Positions 16,742 through 24,375 of a DNA stretch of 64,000 nt are shown piece by piece. A program made the position numbers and the translations under genes. This stretch comes from JASHPR01 sp963808705. GTDB lineage: Bacteria; Actinomycetota; Actinomycetes; Streptosporangiales; Streptosporangiaceae. The stretch lies in assembly GCA_963808705.1 (NCBI GenBank), contig CAWEHB010000008.1, positions 310,001 through 374,000 of the forward strand, read 5' to 3'. Each line of letters starts with the position of its first letter. Positions within the stretch are counted from its first letter, which is position 1. The notes below the pieces were generated by a model, which was not told the DNA's origin, did no database searches, and was given only the letters and a program-made list of their open reading frames with translations.

Positions 16742-17731
16742 TTACCCCACGCCACCCCCGTTATCTTCGTGCCCGAGCCGGGCGAACGTCCAGGCGTCCG
16801 CGACCATGGAGCGCAGGTCGTGCTCGGCGTGCCAGCCGAGGTCCGCGGCAATCGCCTCGGACGAGGCGACCAGCACCGCCGGGTCACCCGGGCGCCTGGG
16901 CGCCACTCGCGCCGGGATGTCCCGGGCGGTGACCTCCCGGCACGCGTCGAGCACCTCGCGGTTGGAGTAGCCGGCCCCGCTGCCCAGGTTGTAGACCCGG
17001 TGCGAGCCCACCGCGGTGGCGTCCAGGGCCAGCAGGTGGGCCCGGGCCAGGTCCGACACGTGGATGTAGTCCCTGACGCAGGTCCCGTCCGGTGTCGGGT
17101 AGTCGTCGCCGAACAGCTGGATTTGCCCGCCGCCGCGCGCGGCCGCCAGCATCGTGGGGATCAGGTGCGTCTCCGGGTGGTGACGCTCGCCGCGCCAGGT
17201 GCCCGCGGCGTCCGCGTGCGCGCCGGCGACGTTGAAGTACCGCAGGCTGACCGCGCCGATCCGGTGCATCCTGGCGTGCTCGGCCAGGACCGTGTCCACG
17301 GCGAGCTTGGATGCGCCGTACGGGCTGGTCGGCCGGACCGGGTCGGTCTCGGTGATCGGGATCCGCTCCGGCTCGCCGTAGACCGCCGCGGTCGAGGAGA
17401 ACACGATCCGCCGGGTTCCCGCCGCGCGCATGGCCTCGAGCAGCGCCAGCGTGCCGCCGAGGTTGTGCTCCCAGTACCGGGCCGGGTGCGCGACGGACTC
17501 GGCCACCAGCGACTTGGCCGCGAAGTGCAGGACCGCGTCGATCCCGGTGCCGAGCACCGGCCCGGCGTCCTCGCGGATCGTGCCGCGGCGGAATTCGGCC
17601 CCGGGAGGGACCGCGTCCGCGTGGCCGGCGGACAGGTCGTCCAGGACCACGACATCGTGGCCGACGTCGGCCAGCCGGGCCGCCACGACGCTTCCGATAT
17701 ACCCGGCGCCCCCGGTGACGAGCAGCCTCAT
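16742..17731 (-). CDS. galE: UDP-glucose 4-epimerase
   Basis: 329 residues. Extended SDR: TGGAGYIGS at residues 6-14, catalytic YGASK (SPYGASKLAVD) at about 148, and the epimerase segment RYFNVAGAHADA with the substrate region HLIPTMLAAARG. It interconverts UDP-glucose and UDP-galactose. The ATG at 17731 overlaps the TGA of the repeat ORF, which also supplies GAGCGAGGA as ribosome site. Confidence 0.95.
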   Translation of the reverse strand: MRLLVTGGAGYIGSVVAARLADVGHDVVVLDDLSAGHADAVPPGAEFRRGTIREDAGPVLGTGIDAVLHFAAKSLVAESVAHPARYWEHNLGGTLALLEAMRAAGTRRIVFSSTAAVYGEPERIPITETDPVRPTSPYGASKLAVDTVLAEHARMHRIGAVSLRYFNVAGAHADAAGTWRGERHHPETHLIPTMLAAARGGGQIQLFGDDYPTPDGTCVRDYIHVSDLARAHLLALDATAVGSHRVYNLGSGAGYSNREVLDACREVTARDIPARVAPRRPGDPAVLVASSEAIAADLGWHAEHDLRSMVADAWTFARLGHEDNGGGVG

Positions 17732-17946
17732 GCTGTGTTCCTCGCTCGCCTCCGGGGCCCCGCCCGCCTCCCCATTCCCCCTTCACCCCGCCGTCTTCCC
17801 TCCTCGCTCGGGCGCTCGTTCCTCACGCCCTCGCTCGTCAGTCCAGACGGCGGCGCGCCCCTTCGGCTCGGACAAGCCTCGTCGCTCAGTCGCAAGCTCC
17901 CTCGCTCCTCGGTCCAGGCGGCACCGCGCCCCTTCAGCTCGCTCAT
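17728..17946 (-). CDS. Junction ORF (72 aa) made of the dispersed repeat, copy C
   Basis: It starts at ATG 17946 overlapping the galT stop (ATGA) and stops at 17728 overlapping the galE start (ATGA). The peptide begins MSELKGRGAAWTEERGSLRL and ends GGMGRRAGPRRRARNTA, matching copy A at both ends. The middle contains a second, partial copy of the repeat, yet the frame of the 3' block is kept. No domain is recognised; the composition is Arg/Glu/Gly-rich. A coupling role is inferred from the exact stop/start overlaps at both ends. Confidence 0.6.
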   Translation of the reverse strand: MSELKGRGAAWTEERGSLRLSDEACPSRRGAPPSGLTSEGVRNERPSEEGRRRGEGGMGRRAGPRRRARNTA

Positions 17947-19052
17947 GTCTTCTCCCGCAGCGTGGCCGCCGCCGTCTCGGGCGCTATGTCGTTGGTGAAG
18001 GCGCCCATGCCCGACTCGGAGCCGGCCAGGTACTTCAGCTTGCCCGGGGCGCGGCGGATCGTGAACAACTCCAGGTGCAGCGCGAACTCCTGCCGGCCCT
18101 CGCGCACCGGCGCCTGGTGCCAGCCGGAAATGTACGGCGCCGGGGTGCCGAAGAGCCGGTCGAACCGGCGCAGCAGGTCCAGGTAGATGTCACAGAACTC
18201 GTCCTGCTCGGCCGCGGTCAGGTCCTGCAGGTTCGCCCGCCTGCGGCGGGGATAGAGATGGACCTCGTAGGGCCAGCGCGCGGCGTGCGGCACGAACGCG
18301 GTCCAGTGCTCGCCCGCGATCACGACCCGCGACCCGTCGGCCAGCTCCGTCGCGAGCACCTCGTCGAACAGGTTCCGGCCCGTGTCCCGCCGGTAGGCCG
18401 CGCTCGTCGCGAGCATGCGCGACGTGCGCGGGGTGACGAACGGATAGGCGTAGATCTGGCCGTGCGGGTGGGTCAGCGTCACCCCGATCTCCGGGCCGCG
18501 GTTCTCGAAGCAGAAGACCTGCTCGACGCCTGGCCGCCCGGCCAGCGCCGCGCTGCGGTCGGTCCAGGCGGCGAGCACGAGAGCCGCCTGGTCGTGGGTC
18601 AGGTCGGCGAACGACGCCGCGTGGTCCGGGCTGAAGCAGACCACCTCGCACCGTCCGTTTCCCGGGCGGGCGGGGAGCAGGCCGTCCCCGGCCGCAGCCC
18701 CGGCACCGTCCCGGGCCGCGTCCCCCGCACCGGATCCGGCCGGGCCGGCGACCAGCGAGGGGAACCGGTTCTCGAACACCACCACCTCGTAGCTGGGCGC
18801 GGGGATCTCGGTGAGCCGACCCGGCTGCGAGGGGTCGAGCGGGCAGTGATCGGCCGGCGGCAGGTAGGTGCGGTCCTGCCGGTGGCTGGCGACGATGACC
18901 CACTCGCCGAGCAGCGGGTCATAGCGCACCTGCGACGCGGCCCCGACCCGGCCGAGCGGCCGGCGATCCGGATAGGAGGCCGCCCAGTCGGCGGACTCGC
19001 CGAAGTAGATCAGCTCGCGGCCGTCGGCCAGCCTGATCGATGCCTTCTTCAC
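17943..19052 (-). CDS. galT: Galactose-1-phosphate uridylyltransferase
   Basis: 369 residues from GTG 19052. HIT-like fold: the zinc/substrate segments FENRFPSL and NRGPEIGVTLTHPHGQIYAYP carry the active-site HPH (His nucleophile). The C-terminus has the family ending LEFTIRRAP-like (LELFTIRRAPGKLKYLAGSE) and an ETAA segment. It transfers UMP between UDP-glucose and galactose-1-phosphate. Its GTG is the last of five successive GTGA overlaps that begin at the lysA stop. Downstream it overlaps the junction ORF. Confidence 0.95.
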   Translation of the reverse strand: MKKASIRLADGRELIYFGESADWAASYPDRRPLGRVGAASQVRYDPLLGEWVIVASHRQDRTYLPPADHCPLDPSQPGRLTEIPAPSYEVVVFENRFPSLVAGPAGSGAGDAARDGAGAAAGDGLLPARPGNGRCEVVCFSPDHAASFADLTHDQAALVLAAWTDRSAALAGRPGVEQVFCFENRGPEIGVTLTHPHGQIYAYPFVTPRTSRMLATSAAYRRDTGRNLFDEVLATELADGSRVVIAGEHWTAFVPHAARWPYEVHLYPRRRRANLQDLTAAEQDEFCDIYLDLLRRFDRLFGTPAPYISGWHQAPVREGRQEFALHLELFTIRRAPGKLKYLAGSESGMGAFTNDIAPETAAATLREKT

Positions 19053-19183
19053 CCGGCGTCCCTCCGGACCAGCTTCACCCGGCGTCCCTCCGGACCAGGT
19101 TGCCGGCCTTCACCCGGCGTCCCTCCGGACCAGGTTGCCGGCCTTCACCCGGCGTCCCTCCGGACCAGGTTGCCGGCCTTCAC
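19049..19183 (-). repeat. Four tandem mini-ORFs bridging lysA and galT (35-bp period)
   Basis: Read on the minus strand, each unit is GTG, 11 codons and TGA, encoding MKAGNLVRRDAG; there are three of these and a fourth shortened by exactly 9 bp (MKLVRRDAG). Each TGA overlaps the next GTG as GTGA; the first GTG overlaps the lysA stop and the last TGA overlaps the galT GTG. GTG positions are 19183, 19148, 19113, 19078, then galT 19052. Every unit has GGAGG 8 bases before the next start. Translation can therefore pass from lysA to galT with no untranslated gap. Confidence 0.85.
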
Positions 19184-20571
19184 CCGGCGTCCAGGCGAAG
19201 CAGGTCGTCGGTGGTCTCCCGGCGCAGCAGGACCCTGGTCGCGCCACCGCGGACGGCTACCACCCCCGGCCGCGGCACGTGGTTGTAGTTGCTGGCCATC
19301 GACCGGCAGTAGGCACCGGTGGCGGCCACGGCGACCAGGTCGCCCGCGGTCACGTCGGCGGGCAGGTACGCGTCCCGGACCACGATGTCCCCGCTCTCGC
19401 AGTGCCGGCCGACCACCCGGCACAGCGCGGGCGGCGAGGCGGATTCCCGCGATGCGAGCACGCAGGTGTACTCGGCGTCGTACAGCGCCGTGCGGATGTT
19501 GTCGCTCATCCCGCCGTCCACGCTGACGTAGGTCCGCAGGCCGTCGACGTCCTTGACCGTCCCGACCTGGTAGAGCGTGACCGTCCCGGGCCCGGCGATG
19601 GCCCGGCCAGGCTCCACGGTCAGCCGTGGCCGGGCCAGGCCCGCCGCCCGGCACTGCGCGTTCAGGATCTCGCGGAGGTTCTGCGCGACGACCTTGATGT
19701 CCGCGGGGTCGTCGCCCGGCATGTAGGCGATGCCGAACCCGCCGCCCAGGTTCAGCTCGCCGATCTCGATCCCGCGGGACTCGCGGATCCGGACCGCGAG
19801 CTCGAGCACCCGGTGCGCGGCCACGTCGAAGCCCGCCGTGTCGTAGATCTGCGATCCGATGTGCGAGTGCAGGCCGGCGAACTCGAGCGCCCCGCTGGCG
19901 AGGACCTGCCGGACCGCCTCGTCGGCGGCGCCCGACGCGAGCGAGAAGCCGAACTTCTGGTCGTCGTGGGCGGTCGCCACGAACTCGTGCGCGGCGGCCT
20001 CCACGCCGGTGGTGACCCGCACCAGGACCCTCGGCCGCGCCCCGGAGTGCTGCGCGGCGATCCGTTCCAGGCGGCCGATTTCATCAAACGAGTCGACCAC
20101 GATGTGCCCGACACCCGCCGCCACCGCCCGGTCCAGCTCGTCGGGCAGCTTGTTGCTGCCGTGCAGCGTGATCATCTCCGGCCGGACCCCGGCCTGCAGC
20201 GCGACCTCGAGCTCGCCGCCGGTGCACACGTCCACGCCGAGGCCCTCCTCGCTGACCCAGCGCAGCACCGCCCGGCAGCAGAACGCCTTGGCCGCGTAGA
20301 ACACCCCGGCGCCGTCCCCGAACGCCTCGCGGAAGTCCCGGCACCGGCTGCGGAAGTCTTCCTCGTCGCAGGCGAACACCGGGGTGCCGTGCTGGGCGGC
20401 GAGGGCGCGTACATCCACGCCGCCGAGCATCAGGGCGCCGCCGGCGCGGTGCGCGGTGCGCGGCCAGATGGCCGGGTCGAGGGCGTTGACGTCCGGCGGC
20501 GGCAGCGGCGGGTGATCGGGCGGCAGCACGTCGGCATGACGTGGGCCGGCGGGATGGGCGACGCGGCTCAT
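19180..20571 (-). CDS. lysA: Diaminopimelate decarboxylase
   Basis: About 463 residues from ATG 20571. Fold-type III PLP enzyme: Lys95 in FYAAKAF binds PLP, with GSNK, LHSHIGSQI, the GGGFGI phosphate loop, EPGRAI and the C-terminal CESGD and GAYCRSMASNYN that complete the active site. It makes lysine from meso-diaminopimelate. No Shine-Dalgarno is present, and TAGCAT lies 9 bp before the ATG, so the message is probably leaderless. A longer upstream frame overlaps the divergent gene and is rejected. It heads the lysA-gal-hom-thr run. Confidence 0.94.
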   Translation of the reverse strand: MSRVAHPAGPRHADVLPPDHPPLPPPDVNALDPAIWPRTAHRAGGALMLGGVDVRALAAQHGTPVFACDEEDFRSRCRDFREAFGDGAGVFYAAKAFCCRAVLRWVSEEGLGVDVCTGGELEVALQAGVRPEMITLHGSNKLPDELDRAVAAGVGHIVVDSFDEIGRLERIAAQHSGARPRVLVRVTTGVEAAAHEFVATAHDDQKFGFSLASGAADEAVRQVLASGALEFAGLHSHIGSQIYDTAGFDVAAHRVLELAVRIRESRGIEIGELNLGGGFGIAYMPGDDPADIKVVAQNLREILNAQCRAAGLARPRLTVEPGRAIAGPGTVTLYQVGTVKDVDGLRTYVSVDGGMSDNIRTALYDAEYTCVLASRESASPPALCRVVGRHCESGDIVVRDAYLPADVTAGDLVAVAATGAYCRSMASNYNHVPRPGVVAVRGGATRVLLRRETTDDLLRLDAG

Positions 20572-20579
20572 GGGCCTTA

Positions 20580-20585
20580 ATGCTA
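20580..20585 (-). promoter_or_regulatory. Candidate -10 box of leaderless lysA
   Basis: TAGCAT on the minus strand ends 9 bp upstream of the lysA ATG, placing the transcription start at or within two bases of the start codon. The -35 region (TAGTCC around 20606-20611) is weak. Confidence 0.4.
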
Positions 20586-20650
20586 GGGGCCGGGCCGCCG
20601 CCGGCGGACTAGGCTGCTTCTTGCTCGGGGAATCCGGACTTGGAGGCGCG

Positions 20651-21499
20651 ATGCCGATATTCGGAAGCCGACCGGCGGCCGACGCGGCTACGTGGGAGCC
20701 GCAGGCGGCCGACAGCAGGCTGGCCAAGACCGCGGGCGCCGATCCGGCCGGGGTGTTCACCTCCGACCTGTCGGTGTCCGAGTACGTACTGCTCGGCGAG
20801 GCCGGGTTCGAGCCGCTCGGCTTCGTGGTCGGGTCGTCGATCTATCACGTGGGGCTGCAGGTCGGGCGCTGGTCGCAGAACCAGGAACTCCAGGTCCTGA
20901 CCCAGGCCATGTACAGCGCCCGGGAGCTGGCCATGGCCCGGATGCAGGCCGAGGCCGATCATCTGAGCGCCGACGGGATCGTCGGCGTGCAGCTCCGGCT
21001 GCAGATGTACGCCTGGGGCCAGAGCGTGCTCGAGTTCGTCGCCACCGGGACCGCGGTCCGCCACCTGACCGGTGCGGGCGCCCATCGCGCCCCCGACGGC
21101 CGCGCGTTCACCTCGGACCTGTCCGCGCAGGACTTCTTCCGGCTGCTCGCGGCCGGCGCGGTGCCGGTCGCGTTCGTGCTCGGCACCTGCGTGTACCACA
21201 TCGCGCATCAGTCGGCCATGCAGGCGCTGCGGCAGGCCGGCCAGAACCAGGAGATGCTCCAGTTCACCCAGGGCGTCTACGAGGCGCGGGAGCTAGCCCT
21301 GGCCCGGATGCAGGCCGAGGCGACCCAGGCGCGGTCGTCGGGCATCGTCGGGGTCGATGTCGCCGTCTCCAACCACGTCTGGGGCGAGCACGCCACCGAG
21401 TTCCTGGCCACCGGCACGGCCATCCGCCGTCTGGCCGACGAGCACCGGCTGCCGGAAACCTCGCCCAAGCCCACCTTCACCCTCGGCCTGGACAGCTGA
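20651..21499 (+). CDS. Protein with two YbjQ/DUF74-like (heavy-metal-binding fold) domains
   Basis: 282 residues consisting of two homologous halves. Each half has TSDLS at its start, GSSIYHVG or GTCVYHIA, a helix SARELAMARMQAEA or EARELALARMQAEA, and ends with EFVATGTAVR or EFLATGTAIR. This pattern resembles the YbjQ (DUF74) fold of small pentameric proteins, duplicated within one chain. The function is unknown. GGAG precedes the ATG at 20651. It is divergent from lysA. Confidence 0.7.
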   Translation: MPIFGSRPAADAATWEPQAADSRLAKTAGADPAGVFTSDLSVSEYVLLGEAGFEPLGFVVGSSIYHVGLQVGRWSQNQELQVLTQAMYSARELAMARMQAEADHLSADGIVGVQLRLQMYAWGQSVLEFVATGTAVRHLTGAGAHRAPDGRAFTSDLSAQDFFRLLAAGAVPVAFVLGTCVYHIAHQSAMQALRQAGQNQEMLQFTQGVYEARELALARMQAEATQARSSGIVGVDVAVSNHVWGEHATEFLATGTAIRRLADEHRLPETSPKPTFTLGLDS

Positions 21500-21515
21500 C
21501 CACGCAGTTCATCCA

Positions 21516-21679
21516 TGATCACGTCGGGTTTTGGCCGCATAGGGCCCATCGCGGAATGCCGCATAGGGCCCATCGCGGAATAAAGCGCATGCTATGAGCT
21601 CCCTGAGCAGGCCTGACTCTTCGTGGGCCGACGGGTTATTTGGAGGCGAGCCCATAGTGGCAAAAAGTCCACGTGATCA
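21516..21679. repeat. Inverted-repeat element with internal direct repeat, MITE-like
   Basis: The ends are TGATCACGT and ACGTGATCA (9-bp perfect), and similarity continues inward imperfectly (GGGTTTTGGCC against GGCAAAAAGTCC). Inside is a 24-bp direct repeat GCCGCATAGGGCCCATCGCG, twice between about 21535 and 21582. It fills most of the 214-bp gap between two convergent genes. It could act as a terminator or be a small non-autonomous element. Confidence 0.5.
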
Positions 21680-21713
21680 CGCGCCGCCGGCGGCGGGAGC
21701 GGCGAGCTGACCG

Positions 21714-23192
21714 TCACATTTGCGGCCAGGAGTGCACGGGCTCGTTGGTCTGCATGCGCTCGATGTACCCCAGCGTCATCAGGCGCAGCGCCTCCGGCCG
21801 GTCGGCTTTCCACCGGTCGGTGAGCGCGCGGACGGCGTCCGACTGCCAGGTAGCCCCCGTCCGGCTGGACAGGCAGCGCTGCTCGATGATGCCGAGCAGG
21901 CGCTTGGCGTCGCCTGGGTCCACGCCCCAGCCCTCGAGCCCGTCGAACGCCATCGGCAGCAGGCGGCGCAGCACCAGCTCGGTCACGGGGACCTCGCCGA
22001 GCCCGGGCCAGTAGAGCCTGGAGTCGATGCCGTGCCTGGCGCCCTGGGCCAGGTTGTCGGCGGCGGCCGCGAACGACATCTGCGTCCAGACCGGCCGCTC
22101 GGCGTCGGCCAGCGCGCGGACCATCCCGCAGTAGAAGGCGGCGTTGGCCATGACGTCGGCGACCGTGGGGCCGGCCGGCAGCACCCGGTTCTCCACCCGC
22201 AGGTGCGGCAGGCCGTCCATCACCGCGTACACGGGCCGGTTCCACCGGTAGATCGTGCCGTTGTGCAGCGTCAGCTCGGCCAGCTGGGGCGCCTGCCCGT
22301 TATCGAGCGCCACGACCGGGTCCTCGTCGTCGACGAGCGGCAGCAGCGCGGGGAAGTACCTCAGGTTCTCCTCGAACAGGTCGAACACCGACGTGATCCA
22401 GCGCTCGCCGAACCACACCCGCGGCCGGACGCCCTGCTCCTTGAGCTCCTCCGGCCTGGTGTCGGTCGCCTGCTCGAACAGCGTGAGCCTGGTTTCCCGC
22501 CACAGCTGCCGGCCGAACAGGAACGGGGAGTTGGCGCCGACCGCCACCTGCACGCCCGCGACCGCCTGGGCGGCGTTCCAGTAACTGCCGAACGCCTCCG
22601 GGCTCACCTGCAGGTGACACTGGACGCTGGTGCAGGCGGCCTCCGGCATGATCGTGTCAATGTGGGTGAGCAGCCGCTCCGCGCCCTCGATCGAGATCCG
22701 CATCTCCTCGCCGCGGGCCGCGAAGATCTGCTCGTTCAGCAGCCGGTACCGCGGGTTCGGCGACATGGCCGCCGCGCCCACGTCGCTCTCGCGCAGCGTG
22801 GGCAGGATGCCGATCATCACCAGGTGGCTGCCGGCCTGGCAGGCCCGGCGCTCGGCGTGGTCGAGGCTGGCCCGCACCCCCTTCTCGAGCTGCGCCAGCG
22901 CGTCGCCGACCAGCGGCCGCGGCGGTACGTTGATCTCCAGGTTGAACTGGCCCAGCTCGCTGGCCCAGCTCGGGTCGGCGATCGCGCCGAGCACCTCGGC
23001 GTTCTTCATCGAGGGCAGGCCGGCCTCGTCGACCAGGTTCAGCTCGATCTCCAGCCCGACCTGCCGCGGCTCGGTATCGAACCTGGACTCCTCCAGCATC
23101 CGGGCGAACACGTCCAGGCAGCAGCGCACCTTCTCCCGGTAGGAGCGGCGGTCCTGCTGGCTCACGCTGATGGCCGGGACATCCCTGCCCAT
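21714..23192 (-). CDS. Glutamate-cysteine ligase family (GCS2) protein
   Basis: 492 residues. The N-terminus carries the GCS2 signature GLEIELNLVDEAG (acidic metal/glutamate-binding residues), then QFNLEINVPPRPL and VQCHLQVSPEAF. The C-terminal half has EERGWGVDPGDAKRLLGIIEQR-like helices. This long form is common in actinobacteria and is annotated as glutamate-cysteine ligase; since these bacteria use mycothiol, its actual amino-acid substrates are uncertain. GGAGGGG precedes ATG 23192. It lies downstream of the GST gene on the same strand, 87 bp away. Confidence 0.8.
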   Translation of the reverse strand: MGRDVPAISVSQQDRRSYREKVRCCLDVFARMLEESRFDTEPRQVGLEIELNLVDEAGLPSMKNAEVLGAIADPSWASELGQFNLEINVPPRPLVGDALAQLEKGVRASLDHAERRACQAGSHLVMIGILPTLRESDVGAAAMSPNPRYRLLNEQIFAARGEEMRISIEGAERLLTHIDTIMPEAACTSVQCHLQVSPEAFGSYWNAAQAVAGVQVAVGANSPFLFGRQLWRETRLTLFEQATDTRPEELKEQGVRPRVWFGERWITSVFDLFEENLRYFPALLPLVDDEDPVVALDNGQAPQLAELTLHNGTIYRWNRPVYAVMDGLPHLRVENRVLPAGPTVADVMANAAFYCGMVRALADAERPVWTQMSFAAAADNLAQGARHGIDSRLYWPGLGEVPVTELVLRRLLPMAFDGLEGWGVDPGDAKRLLGIIEQRCLSSRTGATWQSDAVRALTDRWKADRPEALRLMTLGYIERMQTNEPVHSWPQM

Positions 23193-23279
23193 CGGTCCCC
23201 TCCACTCACCAGGCCATGGGCAGCCTTTCCCAACTTTCCCACTTCATGAGACCCGTGACCAGGGCAGAAACGTTTCGGT

Positions 23280-24290
23280 TCAGGACCGGGCCCGGCCGTG
23301 CGGGGCGTCCCAGTCCAGCAGCGGGCCGTCGGGGACGATCCGGCTCGGGTTGATGTGCGGGTGCGTGGTGTAGTAGTGCCGCTTGATGTGGTCGAAGTTG
23401 GTGGTGCCGGAGAACGCGGGCAGCGCGTAGAGGTCGCGCGCGTAGGCCCACAGGTTCGGGTAGTCGGTCAGCCGGCGCAGATTGGCCTTGAAGTGGTAGT
23501 GGTAGACCGCGTCGAACCGGGCCAGGGTCACCCACAGCCGCACGTCGGCCTCGGTGATCGTGTCGCCGAGCAGGTAGCGGCGGTCGGCCAGCCGCTCCTC
23601 CAGTTCGTCCAGGGTCGCGAAGAGCTTGGTCACCGCGTCGTGGTAGGCCTCCTGGGCGGTGGCCATGCCGGACCGGTAGACGCCGTTGTTCACGTTCTCG
23701 TAGACGGTCGCGTTGATCGCATCGATCTCCGGCCGCAGCCGCTCGGGGTAGAGGTCGTAGCCGCCGCTGGAGTAGGCGCCGAACTGGGTGCCCAGGTCGA
23801 TCGTGATATCGGGGAAGTTGTTGCTGACGATGCGGCCGGTCTCGCGGTCCCACAGCACGGGAACGGAGATGTGCCCGTCGTAGCCGGGCTCGGTCGCCTC
23901 GTAGGCCTCGCGCAGCAGCGCGAACCCGTTGACCGGGTCGAGCGAATGCCCGGGGCCTTCGCGGAAGGCCCAGCCCCGGCCGTCGCGGATCGGATCCACC
24001 GCCGACAGCGAGACGACCCCCTCGAGCCCGAGCAGCTGGCGCACGATCGCGGACCGATGCGCCCAGGGGCAGGCCCACGAGATGTAGAGGTGATAACGGC
24101 CGGGCACGGCCGGGTACCCGCTGGAGCCGTCCGCGGTGATCCGGCCCCGGAACGGGTAGGCCGGGCGCACGAACTCCCCCGGCTGGCGCGCAGCCGCCCC
24201 GGCCGTCTGCTTCCGCCGGAAGTCGCCGTAGTCGCCGAAGGCCGCGAAGTCGACCGGGCTGGCCCCGCCCGCCTGCTGAGTCGTTGTCAT
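23280..24290 (-). CDS. Xi-class glutathione S-transferase-like reductase (glutathionyl-hydroquinone reductase family)
   Basis: 336 residues with the Xi-class active site CPWAHR (Cys near residue 74) in an N-terminal thioredoxin-like domain and the C-terminal all-alpha domain (NNGVYRSGMATAQEAY, YLLGDTITEADVRLWVTLARFD, HYYTTHPHINPSRIVPDGP). Family members reduce glutathionyl-hydroquinones; in actinobacteria the mycothiol equivalent is likely. Neighbouring a GCS2 ligase suggests a thiol-related role, which is inference. Confidence 0.9.
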   Translation of the reverse strand: MTTTQQAGGASPVDFAAFGDYGDFRRKQTAGAAARQPGEFVRPAYPFRGRITADGSSGYPAVPGRYHLYISWACPWAHRSAIVRQLLGLEGVVSLSAVDPIRDGRGWAFREGPGHSLDPVNGFALLREAYEATEPGYDGHISVPVLWDRETGRIVSNNFPDITIDLGTQFGAYSSGGYDLYPERLRPEIDAINATVYENVNNGVYRSGMATAQEAYHDAVTKLFATLDELEERLADRRYLLGDTITEADVRLWVTLARFDAVYHYHFKANLRRLTDYPNLWAYARDLYALPAFSGTTNFDHIKRHYYTTHPHINPSRIVPDGPLLDWDAPHGRARS

Positions 24291-24375
24291 GTCGGTGAGA
24301 ACCCGGCGGCGGCGCCGGCCATTCCGGCGGGTCGCCCGCTTATATCCGGGATGGGCGGTATGCGATCATCGTGTC

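Noticed and set aside
15494..17998. Long plus-strand frames over galK and galE
   Set aside because: Antisense to clear galK and galE with no domain; the frame also reads through the repeat, which explains its length.
19049..19183. Possible CRISPR-like array between lysA and galT
   Set aside because: Units are directly adjacent without variable spacers, and each is an in-register mini-ORF.
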